From positions 1 through 37,206 of IMG/VR virus record IMGVR_UViG_3300023178_000123: DNA of 37,206 bases. One strand, written 5' to 3'. Both the position numbers and the translations under genes were made by a program. Each line of letters begins with the position of its first letter. Within the stretch, counting starts at the first letter, position 1. Below, piece by piece: positions 1 through 7,066 of this stretch. Source of the stretch: a virus. Under the pieces are notes generated by a model. The model was not told the origin of the DNA and searched no databases. It saw only the letters and a list, made by a program, of their open reading frames with translations.

Positions 1-117
1 ACTACTGTTATACGTATCTAAATCGTAGACAGTTTCATCTTCGATAGTGAGATGAACATCGTCAGTTGGATTAAGACCGGTGATAGTAATAGTACTATCG
101 TTCTTTGATTGTGTCAT
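1..117 (-). CDS. Partial CDS, N-terminal 39 residues of an unknown protein
   Basis: An open frame begins with ATG at 117 and runs off the left edge without a stop. The peptide starts MTQSKNDSTITITGLNPTD and is rich in Thr, Asp and Ile, with a beta-strand-like pattern. It overlaps the C-terminal codons of the glycosyltransferase gene by 23 bases, typical of the tight packing here. I do not recognise the family; a small virion-associated or regulatory protein is possible, but only the missing part could show that. Confidence 0.5.
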   Translation of the reverse strand, partial: MTQSKNDSTITITGLNPTDDVHLTIEDETVYDLDTYNSS

Positions 118-1189
118 ACAAGGCTGCTCCGCTAAAAAACTCTTTGTTTAGTTTAGTACGTTGTTTGTCTAAACTTACAAGATAGTCTTCATAGTTTTCT
201 ACATAATCTCGAATCTTGTCAACTATCAAACCTCTATACTTTCTATAAGCAAAGTAATCTTCAGTCCATGCACTTGGATATTTAAATTCAGGCAGCGCCA
301 TTTCACTATAACTTAGTCTGTCTGGCACCATAGGAATAGCATTTACAAGTGCGCCTTCATACCAACTAATACCAAGTGTCTCTTGTAGGTTAGCACTAAA
401 CACTAGTTTTGCTTCACCTAGCAAGTTATGATATTCGTTTTTACTAAGAGAGCGTTCCTGACATACAACAAACTCATATTCAGGAAGTTGTTCTGCTAGA
501 TCACGGAATATTTCAACTTGTTTCTCAGGAGCAATACGATGCGGGAAAAGTATAAGGTTACGCTTTTCCATGCCTTTGTAACTATCTAGAGTATTTTTTA
601 AATACTCCATAGGCCAGCCAACACGTTTAATCTTATCACACTCGCCAGCAAGTGCTTCTGCTACATCATCTTCTTCCCAAGGATTATCAAGTCCAAACAA
701 TGTACGCACAAACATCTCAATATGAAAATCTGTAGCAAAGAAGTTATCATCGTATGTGTAATACATGCTCTTTTCAGCATGTCTTACCCAAGGTTTGTCA
801 CCTATTAATCTTCCCAAGAAATCTTGTGGGTCATAACTACCAGCATGCCAGAGGCCACCAATGCGAATGCTAACACCCAGTAACTCTGCCATGTAGCGTA
901 GTTGTATAACTGTAGGATTCCAGGCATCGGTATACAAAAAATAGTCGCCAGTCTTAACTTTCCCTTCACAGAACATTTCTCCTATCTGCTCGAGTTGTTT
1001 TGACTTGTACACATTAGTACCGCCAAAGTTTAGGAAAGCCCCAGGCGTAGTAGCCTGAGGCGTTTCCCCACCACTAATTACAACGACTTCTTCGTTTGTA
1101 GATCTTAGCAGTTGCTTTGGAAGAAAGTCCTTCCATTGTTTAGTGTAACGTGTGTCTACTGCTTCAATATCTACAACATAGATAGTCAT
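95..1189 (-). CDS. Glycosyltransferase, GT-B fold, GT4-like
   Basis: This 364-residue protein is a likely cytoplasmic GT-B glycosyltransferase moving a sugar from a nucleotide-sugar to an unknown acceptor. The C-terminal half has the family-1/GT4 layout: LILFPHRIAPEKQVEIF near residue 215 (the strand and helix before the donor site), EYEFVVCQE, then FSANLQETLGISWYEGAL near 265-282, which matches the donor-binding E-x7-E region. The N-terminal half is divergent. A good Shine-Dalgarno (GGAGGAATTAATG) sets the start. Acceptors could be modified DNA bases, as in T4 alpha/beta-glucosyltransferases, or a surface glycan; the nearby DpdA-like gene makes DNA worth considering. The substrate is unknown. 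Confidence 0.75.
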   Translation of the reverse strand: MTIYVVDIEAVDTRYTKQWKDFLPKQLLRSTNEEVVVISGGETPQATTPGAFLNFGGTNVYKSKQLEQIGEMFCEGKVKTGDYFLYTDAWNPTVIQLRYMAELLGVSIRIGGLWHAGSYDPQDFLGRLIGDKPWVRHAEKSMYYTYDDNFFATDFHIEMFVRTLFGLDNPWEEDDVAEALAGECDKIKRVGWPMEYLKNTLDSYKGMEKRNLILFPHRIAPEKQVEIFRDLAEQLPEYEFVVCQERSLSKNEYHNLLGEAKLVFSANLQETLGISWYEGALVNAIPMVPDRLSYSEMALPEFKYPSAWTEDYFAYRKYRGLIVDKIRDYVENYEDYLVSLDKQRTKLNKEFFSGAALYDTIKER

Positions 1190-1401
1190 TAATTCCTCCG
1201 ATTATTTGCTTTTCGAGCAGCATTCCGAGTTTTTGCTCGAAGCCAACCTTGATACTTCTGGTAGGCCTGCCAGTTAGCGTCTTTGTTATTGTACAAGGCC
1301 TTTTCGTCAAAGACCTTACCTTCGAAACGACAATAATCAAGATACGCATCAAGATCATTGAACACTTTTTGATACGCAGCACGATTAAATTCAACTGCCA
1401 T
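1189..1401 (-). CDS. Conserved small phage protein of unknown function
   Basis: This 70-residue protein has an acidic/aromatic N-terminal half (AAYQKVFNDLDAYLDYCRFE) and a strongly basic C-terminal tail (RAKTRNAARKANNRRN). The arrangement resembles a small family common in marine T4-like phages, from memory and not tested. It overlaps the glycosyltransferase start by one base (TAATG), so the two are probably translationally coupled. The basic tail could bind nucleic acid, but no domain is recognised. Confidence 0.75.
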   Translation of the reverse strand: MAVEFNRAAYQKVFNDLDAYLDYCRFEGKVFDEKALYNNKDANWQAYQKYQGWLRAKTRNAARKANNRRN

Positions 1402-1417
1402 TTTAATTTACCTCTTA

Positions 1418-1909
1418 TTATGATGGTTTTGGATAAAAGATGTTACAGCCATTTTCTCCGTCTTCGGAGACTTCAATTTCAACAAAGCGGCCGGGGTACT
1501 TTGCAGAAATCTTTTCATACAAATCGTCTGCAATCATTTCACACGATTTGTAATCTAGAAGGAGCACTTCGTCACTGGACGAATTTTCTCCATCATTTGT
1601 TCCAGAATAGAGCCGTTCGAGCCAGCGTTTGAACTGGATGAATTCGATGTCTCTATCGTTGTGTTGCACCTGGATACGCACCCGGAAGTGGAAAATATGA
1701 CGATGAGGATAGCCAAGAAACGATACATCATCCCAATCTCCTGTTGCTAGTTTAGGGTCGTCAAGTGCTGCGGGATATTTATGAATACCTTCTTTCTTAA
1801 AGGTAACCCATATACTTCTTTGTACTTTGTTTTCCATATACATTTTATGGTCTTCTTCTCTCATTCTACGTAACATGTAGTCGTGATAACGTTCATTTTG
1901 TTCATTCAT
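1418..1909 (-). CDS. QueD/PTPS-like protein (6-pyruvoyl-tetrahydropterin synthase fold)
   Basis: The protein is 163 residues if it starts at 1909. The pattern fits the QueD/PTPS family: an early His (H43 in GIHKYP), an HxH pair (H69 and H71 in YPHRHIFHF) as a possible zinc triad, the strand DIEFIQFKRWL in place of the usual GMVIDF-x-LK, a SCEMIADDLYEKI helix where NPTxENIA normally lies, and a late Glu in VEIEVSEDG. QueD makes carboxytetrahydropterin for 7-deazaguanine synthesis. The Cys normally four residues before HxH is absent (Leu65), so catalysis is doubtful. The promoter at 1908-1936 has a -10 box that overlaps the ATG at 1909, so the true start may be an internal Met (1876, 1864, 1843 or 1837). 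It lies one gene away from, and downstream of, the DpdA-like gene. Confidence 0.6.
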   Translation of the reverse strand: MNEQNERYHDYMLRRMREEDHKMYMENKVQRSIWVTFKKEGIHKYPAALDDPKLATGDWDDVSFLGYPHRHIFHFRVRIQVQHNDRDIEFIQFKRWLERLYSGTNDGENSSSDEVLLLDYKSCEMIADDLYEKISAKYPGRFVEIEVSEDGENGCNIFYPKPS

Positions 1910-1936
1910 TATAAACTCATTTTATAACTTTGTCAA
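1908..1936 (-). promoter_or_regulatory. Consensus sigma-70-type promoter, QueD-like gene
   Basis: Read on the minus strand: TTGACA (1936-1931), 17 bases, TATAAT (1913-1908). The -10 box overlaps ATG at 1909, so the transcript would begin near 1901 and the used start codon is probably downstream. Confidence 0.7.
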
Positions 1937-2450
1937 GGCCATATTTTGTCCAATCTGTAAATTTTTCTCTATCTAACAGATCGTGCAAACTATGGCACCA
2001 AACGCCAGGGTTAGATGCCTTAAAGTCTTTGTCGTCAATCTTCAACATAGTGTTGTAGTTCCACTGTTTCACGTAAGGCACCGGAACGCGAAGTTGTGGG
2101 ATAAAATTATCATATTCGGTTAAACCGCTTTCTAAAAATGCTTCAGCAAGTGCAATAGGAATGTCAAGTGAACAAAGATATCCTTCAGCCAGAAACTCCT
2201 TAATCATATCTTCCCATAATGCCCACTCATCACCATCTTCTGGAAAGTTTGTACCTGGATTAAAACTGTGGTTAGCACCAAAGAAAATGTGTTTACAGTT
2301 GTGTTTGTTATACCAATGCAATATAATATCAGTATCTTGAATACCGTCTATAAACAATGTTTGTAACCCATATGCAGGTGTTTTTTCAACTTCTACACCT
2401 GTAAACATTGTAGGTGTATCTAAACTGCCTTCTGCGTAATCTCGCTTCAT
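1917..2450 (-). CDS. Conserved hypothetical protein next to deazaguanine-type genes
   Basis: This is a soluble 177-residue protein without signal peptide or membrane segment. It begins MKRDYAEGSLDTPTMFTGVE and alternates predicted strands and helices (GLQTLFIDGIQDTDIILHWY, then HIFFGANHSF near 75-84), with late aromatic and His-containing segments (PGVWCHSLHDLLDRE). I do not recognise the fold. Its start overlaps the end of the DUF465-like gene (ATGA type), and it sits between DpdA-like and QueD-like genes, so a role in the same pathway is possible by context only. Confidence 0.75.
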   Translation of the reverse strand: MKRDYAEGSLDTPTMFTGVEVEKTPAYGLQTLFIDGIQDTDIILHWYNKHNCKHIFFGANHSFNPGTNFPEDGDEWALWEDMIKEFLAEGYLCSLDIPIALAEAFLESGLTEYDNFIPQLRVPVPYVKQWNYNTMLKIDDKDFKASNPGVWCHSLHDLLDREKFTDWTKYGLDKVIK

Positions 2451-2650
2451 CCTAGTGCCTTCAATTCTGTTTCTAGTCTATGTATCTCGTCTTTTAACCA
2501 AAGTTTCTTAGTTTTAAGAATATTCACTTTCTGATCACTTTCAAATTTATTATACATTAATTTTATTTCATCGTCAAGAGCTCTATGCTTTCGATAAAGT
2601 TCTTGCAAGTAAACTGCAATTTTATTGTGACGCTCCGTGAAATTGCTCAT
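2447..2650 (-). CDS. DUF465 (YdcH-like) small coiled-coil protein
   Basis: At 67 residues it matches the DUF465/YdcH pattern: an early helix with KHRALDDEIK, a short polar turn, then LKTKKLWLKDEIHRLE (the family hallmark is an LKxxKLxLKDEI-type helix). These proteins form small helical hairpins; their function is poorly defined. It overlaps the DpdA-like C-terminus by 29 bases and the next gene by four, so it sits inside one operon. A promoter-like TTGACG-N17-TATAAT lies inside this gene (2549-2577). Confidence 0.75.
   Translation of the reverse strand: MSNFTERHNKIAVYLQELYRKHRALDDEIKLMYNKFESDQKVNILKTKKLWLKDEIHRLETELKALG
2549..2577 (-). promoter_or_regulatory. Sigma-70-type promoter candidate inside the DUF465 gene
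   Basis: Minus strand: TTGACG, 17 bases, TATAAT. It lies inside a coding region, about 100 bases before the 1917..2450 gene, so coincidence is possible, but the 17-base spacing matches the other promoters. Confidence 0.45.
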
Positions 2651-4184
2651 CTTCTAATTCCTCAAGTTTATGTTCTTCTGCCTCTGAAAAGACACCGTCT
2701 TCGTGTAGATCTTCATCTTCTGAATCTTCTACATCAAATAATTCAGCAAACTTAGGTCTTGCACTAATAATTTTTTTACCAGTGTACCCTCGTGTACCAC
2801 GTATAGTCATAAAAAACTTTTCATTGTCTTCAATAACTTGTAACGAATCTTCTAGTGTAGTCTTTGAGAAAATTGCTTCCACAACATCTCTAAAAAATAC
2901 CCTGTCAAATTGCTCTTGAACAAGCATGCGCGGAATGATTCCGTTGTCGTATTGTCTATTTGCTTCTTGTACTGCATTTATGTGACTCCAAACATTATGC
3001 CCCATTTGGATAGCATATGAAAAACTATCCCAAGACGTTTTGCCTTCTTTGCCTATTTTATTTAGGTCTCCTGGAGCATAAGTGCAAACGTCTGATACTT
3101 TGAGTTCAGCAGTGACTGGACTGTCTTCAAAGTTTTTAAATACCCCATCTGATATAACAGCGTCTCTAAACAAGCGGTTGTCTGTAGCATATTTTTTATC
3201 GTCAACCGACGGTACCATTCGATATGTCCATTTCGACCTATCCTCTGTTTCATTTTGAATGTATATTTGTCCGTTTGCGGTTGCGAGAAAAGGACTAGCA
3301 CAATCAAAAGTAATAGTAAAGTTTTCATTGTAATACTTTCTCACAGCACGTTGAATATCTGTTAGTAGTAATGCCCATTCTAGTTTTGAAGTACCTAGGA
3401 AGTGCATTACATCGTGTACACCTTTTTGTAGCAAGCCGTCGTAGTGTAGTGTAACAATACGTCTTAGTGCAAGTTCCAGGTCACACATGTTTTGTCCACC
3501 CATTGACCATCCATTAAAGTGTGTATCTGGATATTTTGCAGGGTCACAAAAGTCTTTCATTTGTTCGTACCAGTCATCTGCTTCTGGATGGTTTTCTCCT
3601 TGTAGTACGTTTAAGAACTTACAAGCCCCAGTACGATGTTTCATAAAGTATTCGTTGTTTATACGTGTTGCATCAACTGCTTCTTGATAAGTTGAAATAC
3701 CAGTTGCTTCTGCACCTTTGGGTGAACGTGCCACCCAAGCAGGAATATCAAGTATCATTCCGTAGTCCATGTAAGCATCCATCCAACGCAACACACCATC
3801 ACGTTTCTTTTGTGCTTTTGGACAGTTAGGATCTTTCCAATCACCTTCCCAAACACCCTTACCAATTTGGAAGCCGCCTGAGTCGCCTAGTAGCCAAGTG
3901 TTCTCTCTATCTCTATTACGTACCATATCTTCTTTTGGAACAAACTTAGTTGTGTCTAAGTCAGCATGTCCTGCAGAGTATAGAGTCCATTTGTAAGTAA
4001 ATGCACCTTCTTGTGCATTAAGATAGTTTAAACTCTCAACACCATTAGCAAAATTGCTTGGAATACGATTTTTGTCTACGTATTCATCATGACGCTGTTT
4101 ACCAACGTAAGTGGCATAGAAGCCACTTAACGCTGGAAGAAAAACAGCATAGTCATTTTGTGTTGCAGTTAAATCTCTGTTCAT
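2622..4184 (-). CDS. dpdA: DpdA-like transglycosylase (TGT-fold, 7-deazaguanine insertion into DNA)
   Basis: This 520-residue protein has the core motifs of the tRNA-guanine transglycosylase superfamily in order: LLGDSGGFQIG (residues 98-108, with general acid/base Asp101), LNVLQGE (191-197, TGT has xxVQGG), GWSMGG (225-230, TGT GYAIGG), and ITFDCASP...NGQIY (291-308, with nucleophile candidate Asp294). Phage-type TGT-like proteins of this sort (DpdA) exchange guanine for a 7-deazaguanine base in DNA, whereas TGT acts on tRNA. The usual Cys-rich zinc site is not clear. The C-terminal 45 residues are strongly acidic. It overlaps the sliding clamp by one base (TAATG). A DNA substrate is inferred from phage context; an RNA substrate is not excluded. 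Confidence 0.8.
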   Translation of the reverse strand: MNRDLTATQNDYAVFLPALSGFYATYVGKQRHDEYVDKNRIPSNFANGVESLNYLNAQEGAFTYKWTLYSAGHADLDTTKFVPKEDMVRNRDRENTWLLGDSGGFQIGKGVWEGDWKDPNCPKAQKKRDGVLRWMDAYMDYGMILDIPAWVARSPKGAEATGISTYQEAVDATRINNEYFMKHRTGACKFLNVLQGENHPEADDWYEQMKDFCDPAKYPDTHFNGWSMGGQNMCDLELALRRIVTLHYDGLLQKGVHDVMHFLGTSKLEWALLLTDIQRAVRKYYNENFTITFDCASPFLATANGQIYIQNETEDRSKWTYRMVPSVDDKKYATDNRLFRDAVISDGVFKNFEDSPVTAELKVSDVCTYAPGDLNKIGKEGKTSWDSFSYAIQMGHNVWSHINAVQEANRQYDNGIIPRMLVQEQFDRVFFRDVVEAIFSKTTLEDSLQVIEDNEKFFMTIRGTRGYTGKKIISARPKFAELFDVEDSEDEDLHEDGVFSEAEEHKLEELEDEQFHGASQ

Positions 4185-4924
4185 TACTTACTCTGTGCTG
4201 GAAGAATATAGTCGTATTTGGTTAGTCCTGAATCAACAGTAATTTGCATTGCACCTTGATCAGAAATGCTCATAGTAATGTCACCGTTAAGTCCTAGAAT
4301 TGCTTGCACTTGTGCAATAGGCCAACTCCAAGTATGTGTAAGTGAACCTTCAACACCGGTTTCAAAAACAAACGAACCTGCGTGTGTACTTGCATCACCA
4401 AAACTGAACACTAAGTCAGTTACTCCGCCGGTGTCTTTTGTTGATACGTTGAATGTCGGCTCTTCGGCGTGTGCAGCCGCTTGTAGTTTTAAACGTCCAA
4501 TAGCACCAATGCTTGGCTTAAATGTTACATTCCAGCCTGCACCCTTAAACTTAACAGTTTTAAGTTTTTCTTCAATGATTGCTTTGTTCATAAAGCGATA
4601 ATCATTTTGGAAGTCTCCTGCATCGTTTTCAAAGTGAATGTGCGTTGGTACAGTTTCGCCATTACGTTCTGCTTCAACGACTTGAATCTTTGCATCTTTT
4701 TGATACTCCGGATTTTTCAAATGCAATGCTAACTTGTCTAAGTTAGGCATACCAAACGTGCCTTTGAACTCTGCAACAGGTGAGTGTGTTGATGCACTTA
4801 AAATAACGCTACGATCTTCTGCCATAGCATCAATCTGTGTGCTTTCGTCGTTGCTTACTTTTACTAGACTAAGAAAACCTAGTGAATGTGTGTGAGCAAC
4901 GATATCTTGTAAAATGTCTTTCAT
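4184..4924 (-). CDS. 45: DNA polymerase sliding clamp (T4 gp45-like)
   Basis: At 246 residues the length fits T4 gp45 (228). The protein is predicted to form a trimeric ring that tethers the polymerase and, in T4, also activates late transcription. Supporting traits are the weakly conserved repeated alpha/beta design with few cysteines, the early helix HTHSLGFLSLVKV, and the closing strand TKYDYILPAQ typical of marine T4-like clamps. It is next to the DpdA-like gene and has its own consensus promoter inside the upstream epimerase gene (4952-4980), fitting early or middle expression. Its loader subunit gp44 lies at 32014-32919; gp62 is not in the window. Confidence 0.85.
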   Translation of the reverse strand: MKDILQDIVAHTHSLGFLSLVKVSNDESTQIDAMAEDRSVILSASTHSPVAEFKGTFGMPNLDKLALHLKNPEYQKDAKIQVVEAERNGETVPTHIHFENDAGDFQNDYRFMNKAIIEEKLKTVKFKGAGWNVTFKPSIGAIGRLKLQAAAHAEEPTFNVSTKDTGGVTDLVFSFGDASTHAGSFVFETGVEGSLTHTWSWPIAQVQAILGLNGDITMSISDQGAMQITVDSGLTKYDYILPAQSK

Positions 4925-5700
4925 GTGACTGTTTCTCCATTTGTAAATTTTATTATATTGCCTAAATCTTTGTTTGTCAAGAAATTTTCTACTGAGTATT
5001 TAGGTTTAAATCCGAGGCTACGAATTTTTTCCATATTTGCACAAGTCCAATTACGCTCGTTTGGAGTTGTTAATCTAACAGGTAGATCAGGTGCAAAATC
5101 TTGTATACGTACAGGCGTACCGGTACCAATATCAATGTCTCCTGTGTACTTACTTTTCATACACAGCTCGATAGCATCACAGAGATCTTCTACATGTATA
5201 AAATCTCTATAATGATTTGTAACGTACTCTAGTTCTCCATCTTGTAGTTTTTGCATAAACATACCTTTGCGAGGAGTACTTGAATAAACGGTATGGAACC
5301 GCATACAAAGGGTATTAGGATAACAAGTGGCTGCTTCCTCCATGATATACTTACTGGCAGCGTATGGATTAAGATGTGGTTCGTATGCTGAACTTGAACT
5401 AGCAATAAGCATACGTGTACCTTCGTATCTTGATAATAAACGTTTTGTAACTTCTACATTATTGCGCCAATAGCCTGCAGGGTCTTTTATAGATTCTCTT
5501 ACACCACTTTTACCTGCTAGATGTATAATTAAATCAAATTCTTCTGGTAAGTCACATGTAAGTAAATCTTGAGTGTTATTTAACCCGTCTCGATCCCAAC
5601 CGTCTTGTAAATCAAAACCAACTACACTATGTTTTTTAGTAAGCCGCCTTAGCAAATAACTGCCTATAAATCCTCTATGTCCTGTTAGCATGATTTTCAT
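4921..5700 (-). CDS. NAD(P)-dependent sugar epimerase/dehydratase (extended SDR)
   Basis: This nucleotide-sugar-modifying SDR begins MKIMLTGHRGFIGSYLLRRL, with the GxxGxxG dinucleotide-binding motif. Later come DLIIHLAGKSGVRES and the catalytic YAASK (Y-x3-K) in NPYAASKYIMEEAA near residue 118. At about 259 residues it is short for the UDP-glucose 4-epimerase/GDP-fucose synthase group. I chose ATG at 5700, which makes an ATGA overlap with the phosphomannomutase stop; a longer frame to 5727 exists but lacks support. It follows a phosphomannomutase, so a GDP-mannose-derived substrate is a reasonable guess. Confidence 0.82.
   Translation of the reverse strand: MKIMLTGHRGFIGSYLLRRLTKKHSVVGFDLQDGWDRDGLNNTQDLLTCDLPEEFDLIIHLAGKSGVRESIKDPAGYWRNNVEVTKRLLSRYEGTRMLIASSSSAYEPHLNPYAASKYIMEEAATCYPNTLCMRFHTVYSSTPRKGMFMQKLQDGELEYVTNHYRDFIHVEDLCDAIELCMKSKYTGDIDIGTGTPVRIQDFAPDLPVRLTTPNERNWTCANMEKIRSLGFKPKYSVENFLTNKDLGNIIKFTNGETVT
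4952..4980 (-). promoter_or_regulatory. Consensus sigma-70-type promoter for sliding clamp
   Basis: Minus strand: TTGACA (4980-4975), 17 bases, TATAAT (4957-4952), located in the last codons of the epimerase gene and just upstream of the sliding clamp. A perfect match in both boxes. Confidence 0.8.
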
Positions 5701-6416
5701 AGTGCATCTCCCATTTCTTGTAACCATTGCAAATATTCTTTTGTTTGAGTCCAGCCTGTAACATGAAAGTTTCTGCCAGTTTTATTTGCTTCTGCTAGTG
5801 GATAATCATTTCCTGCAGGGTCTTGTCTATCACCGAAAAAATAAATTTTGTCTTCAATATCAAAATCTTTTATTATTTGAGATTTATTTAATCCACAAGG
5901 TCCGATATCAATTCCTGTTTCACCACCCGGACGGGCTTCTAATTCAGGAAACAGTTTATTAAACCATTCTGCAATATTATCACGTTCGTTTGTCTTTTTG
6001 TCCCATTCTACATACTGGGCACGTTGTTTTCTAGTTGCGTTTCTACCTACAATGCTAAAATTAACCATACCAGGTCGATTTTCAAAATGCAAACCTGTTC
6101 GTAATGGAAATTCACTTTGTGATAGTTGTTCATCTAGCCACTCGTGTGCAGGAAGAGGAAGTATCCATTTATTTGAGTGGATGTTTACACCTTTTTCCCA
6201 AACATCATTTCCGTTACAGTTGTAGATTCTTTTTACACTATTACACAGATCTTGACCGATTTGCTCGAGTGTTTTGGGATAATCACTTCCAGTAACTAAG
6301 TATACATGATTGCTTTGACAAAACTGTCCGAACCAAGAGGCAAATTCTTGGTCAATAGATTGCCGGCTTGGTGTCAAAGTTCCGTCTACATCAAATATAA
6401 ACTTATTTCCCGTCAT
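5697..6416 (-). CDS. Phosphomannomutase, eukaryotic PMM1/PMM2 type (HAD superfamily)
   Basis: This 239-residue HAD-IIB enzyme would convert mannose-6-phosphate to mannose-1-phosphate. The catalytic DVDGTLTPSRQ near residues 9-19 includes the Asp nucleophile and second Asp. VYLVTGSDYPK, the cap-domain signature ENRPGMVNFSIVGR (human PMM2 has a near-identical segment), and IYFFGDRQDPAGNDYPL all fit PMM, whose animal and yeast members are about 245 residues. Most bacteria use the unrelated ManB/AlgC type instead. It overlaps a small coiled-coil gene upstream by 14 bases and the epimerase by four. Confidence 0.9.
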   Translation of the reverse strand: MTGNKFIFDVDGTLTPSRQSIDQEFASWFGQFCQSNHVYLVTGSDYPKTLEQIGQDLCNSVKRIYNCNGNDVWEKGVNIHSNKWILPLPAHEWLDEQLSQSEFPLRTGLHFENRPGMVNFSIVGRNATRKQRAQYVEWDKKTNERDNIAEWFNKLFPELEARPGGETGIDIGPCGLNKSQIIKDFDIEDKIYFFGDRQDPAGNDYPLAEANKTGRNFHVTGWTQTKEYLQWLQEMGDAL

Positions 6417-6531
6417 CTGTAATATGCGACTCTAGCCTTTCTACTTTTTTAGTTAACATCTCTAATAGATTTTTTAAATCTTCAATTTCTTCTTGAAGAC
6501 GCTTGAGATCCCATAAATTAAAATCATTCAT
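6403..6531 (-). CDS. Small coiled-coil protein, 42 residues
   Basis: A short frame from ATG at 6531 to TAA at 6403 encodes a helical peptide with heptad-like Leu/Ile positions (LKRLQEEIEDLKNLLEML, then KKVERLE). It overlaps its neighbours on both sides, as real genes here do, and fills what would otherwise be a 110-base gap. The function is unknown; it may dimerise or act as an adaptor. Confidence 0.6.
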   Translation of the reverse strand: MNDFNLWDLKRLQEEIEDLKNLLEMLTKKVERLESHITDDGK

Positions 6532-6694
6532 TCGGTTTTTTCTCTATGCATAGTGCAACCTCACCTTGCGTAAAGTTGGCTTCTAATACTGCTTGTTCAA
6601 TATAGCAGTCGTTACTGGTTTTGTATTCGTCGTAAAAGGTTACTTTTATTTCTTCTTGCCCAATTACAAAACTTAAAACAAACAAAACCCACAT
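6524..6694 (-). CDS. Small secreted protein with signal peptide
   Basis: From the internal ATG at 6694 the 56-residue product begins MWVLFVLSFVIGQEE, a short hydrophobic signal-like segment with a possible cleavage near Gly12/Gln13. The exported part has two Cys (DCYIEQAVL... and ALCIEKK), which could form one disulfide. That start overlaps the upstream gene's TAA by one base (TAATG); an upstream ATG at 6733 gives a less plausible N-terminus. The function is unknown. Confidence 0.6.
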   Translation of the reverse strand: MWVLFVLSFVIGQEEIKVTFYDEYKTSNDCYIEQAVLEANFTQGEVALCIEKKPNE

Positions 6695-6864
6695 TATCTT
6701 AAACTCGCTTGATTTTGTAACAACCAAATACATTCACCGATATCAACAGGATTAGTGAATCCTTTGTCTACACATTTGGTATACGGATGTTCGGCTAAAC
6801 CAATTTGGTATCCAATAACAACTGCTATTGCAATCCATAATAGGTCCCAAAGTACTCTTTTCAT
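6694..6864 (-). CDS. Small membrane-anchored or secreted protein
   Basis: This 56-residue frame from ATG at 6864 begins MKRVLWDLLWIAIAVVIGYQ: two basic residues then about 16 hydrophobic ones, fitting a signal anchor or signal peptide. The remaining 35 residues have two Cys (TKCVDKG and IGECIWLL). It overlaps its neighbours on each side, and is followed by another small two-Cys exported protein. The pair may act in the periplasm, but no family is recognised. Confidence 0.65.
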   Translation of the reverse strand: MKRVLWDLLWIAIAVVIGYQIGLAEHPYTKCVDKGFTNPVDIGECIWLLQNQASLR

Positions 6865-7052
6865 CCTTGCTGTGCCTTATGCTGTGCAATACTTGCTGCT
6901 TTTACAAGTTCTGAAAAACGGTCTGCTGTTTCTCTTAGTTCAGAACCAAGGTATTCGTTTTTAGCCTTTTCTGCATCTCGGGCCATGTTATGCAACAGTA
7001 TAACCATATCACCGTCTGTTAGTGCTTTTCTTCCTTCAGGTAGTTGTCCCAT
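6861..7052 (-). CDS. Small hypothetical helical protein
   Basis: A 63-residue soluble, mostly helical protein begins MGQLPEGRKALTDGDMVILL, followed by HNMARDAEKAKNEYLGSELRE in overlapping order. It has an ATGA overlap with the next gene and a good Shine-Dalgarno (AAGAGAGGACG). No recognisable domain is present. It lies in an operon driven by the promoter at 7750-7778. Confidence 0.65.
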   Translation of the reverse strand: MGQLPEGRKALTDGDMVILLHNMARDAEKAKNEYLGSELRETADRFSELVKAASIAQHKAQQG

Positions 7053-7066
7053 TTCGTCCTCTCTTA

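Noticed and set aside
5701-5727. Extended N-terminus of the epimerase
   Set aside because: The extra nine residues overlap the phosphomannomutase more than needed and lack a ribosome site; ATG at 5700 gives the family's usual start and an ATGA overlap.
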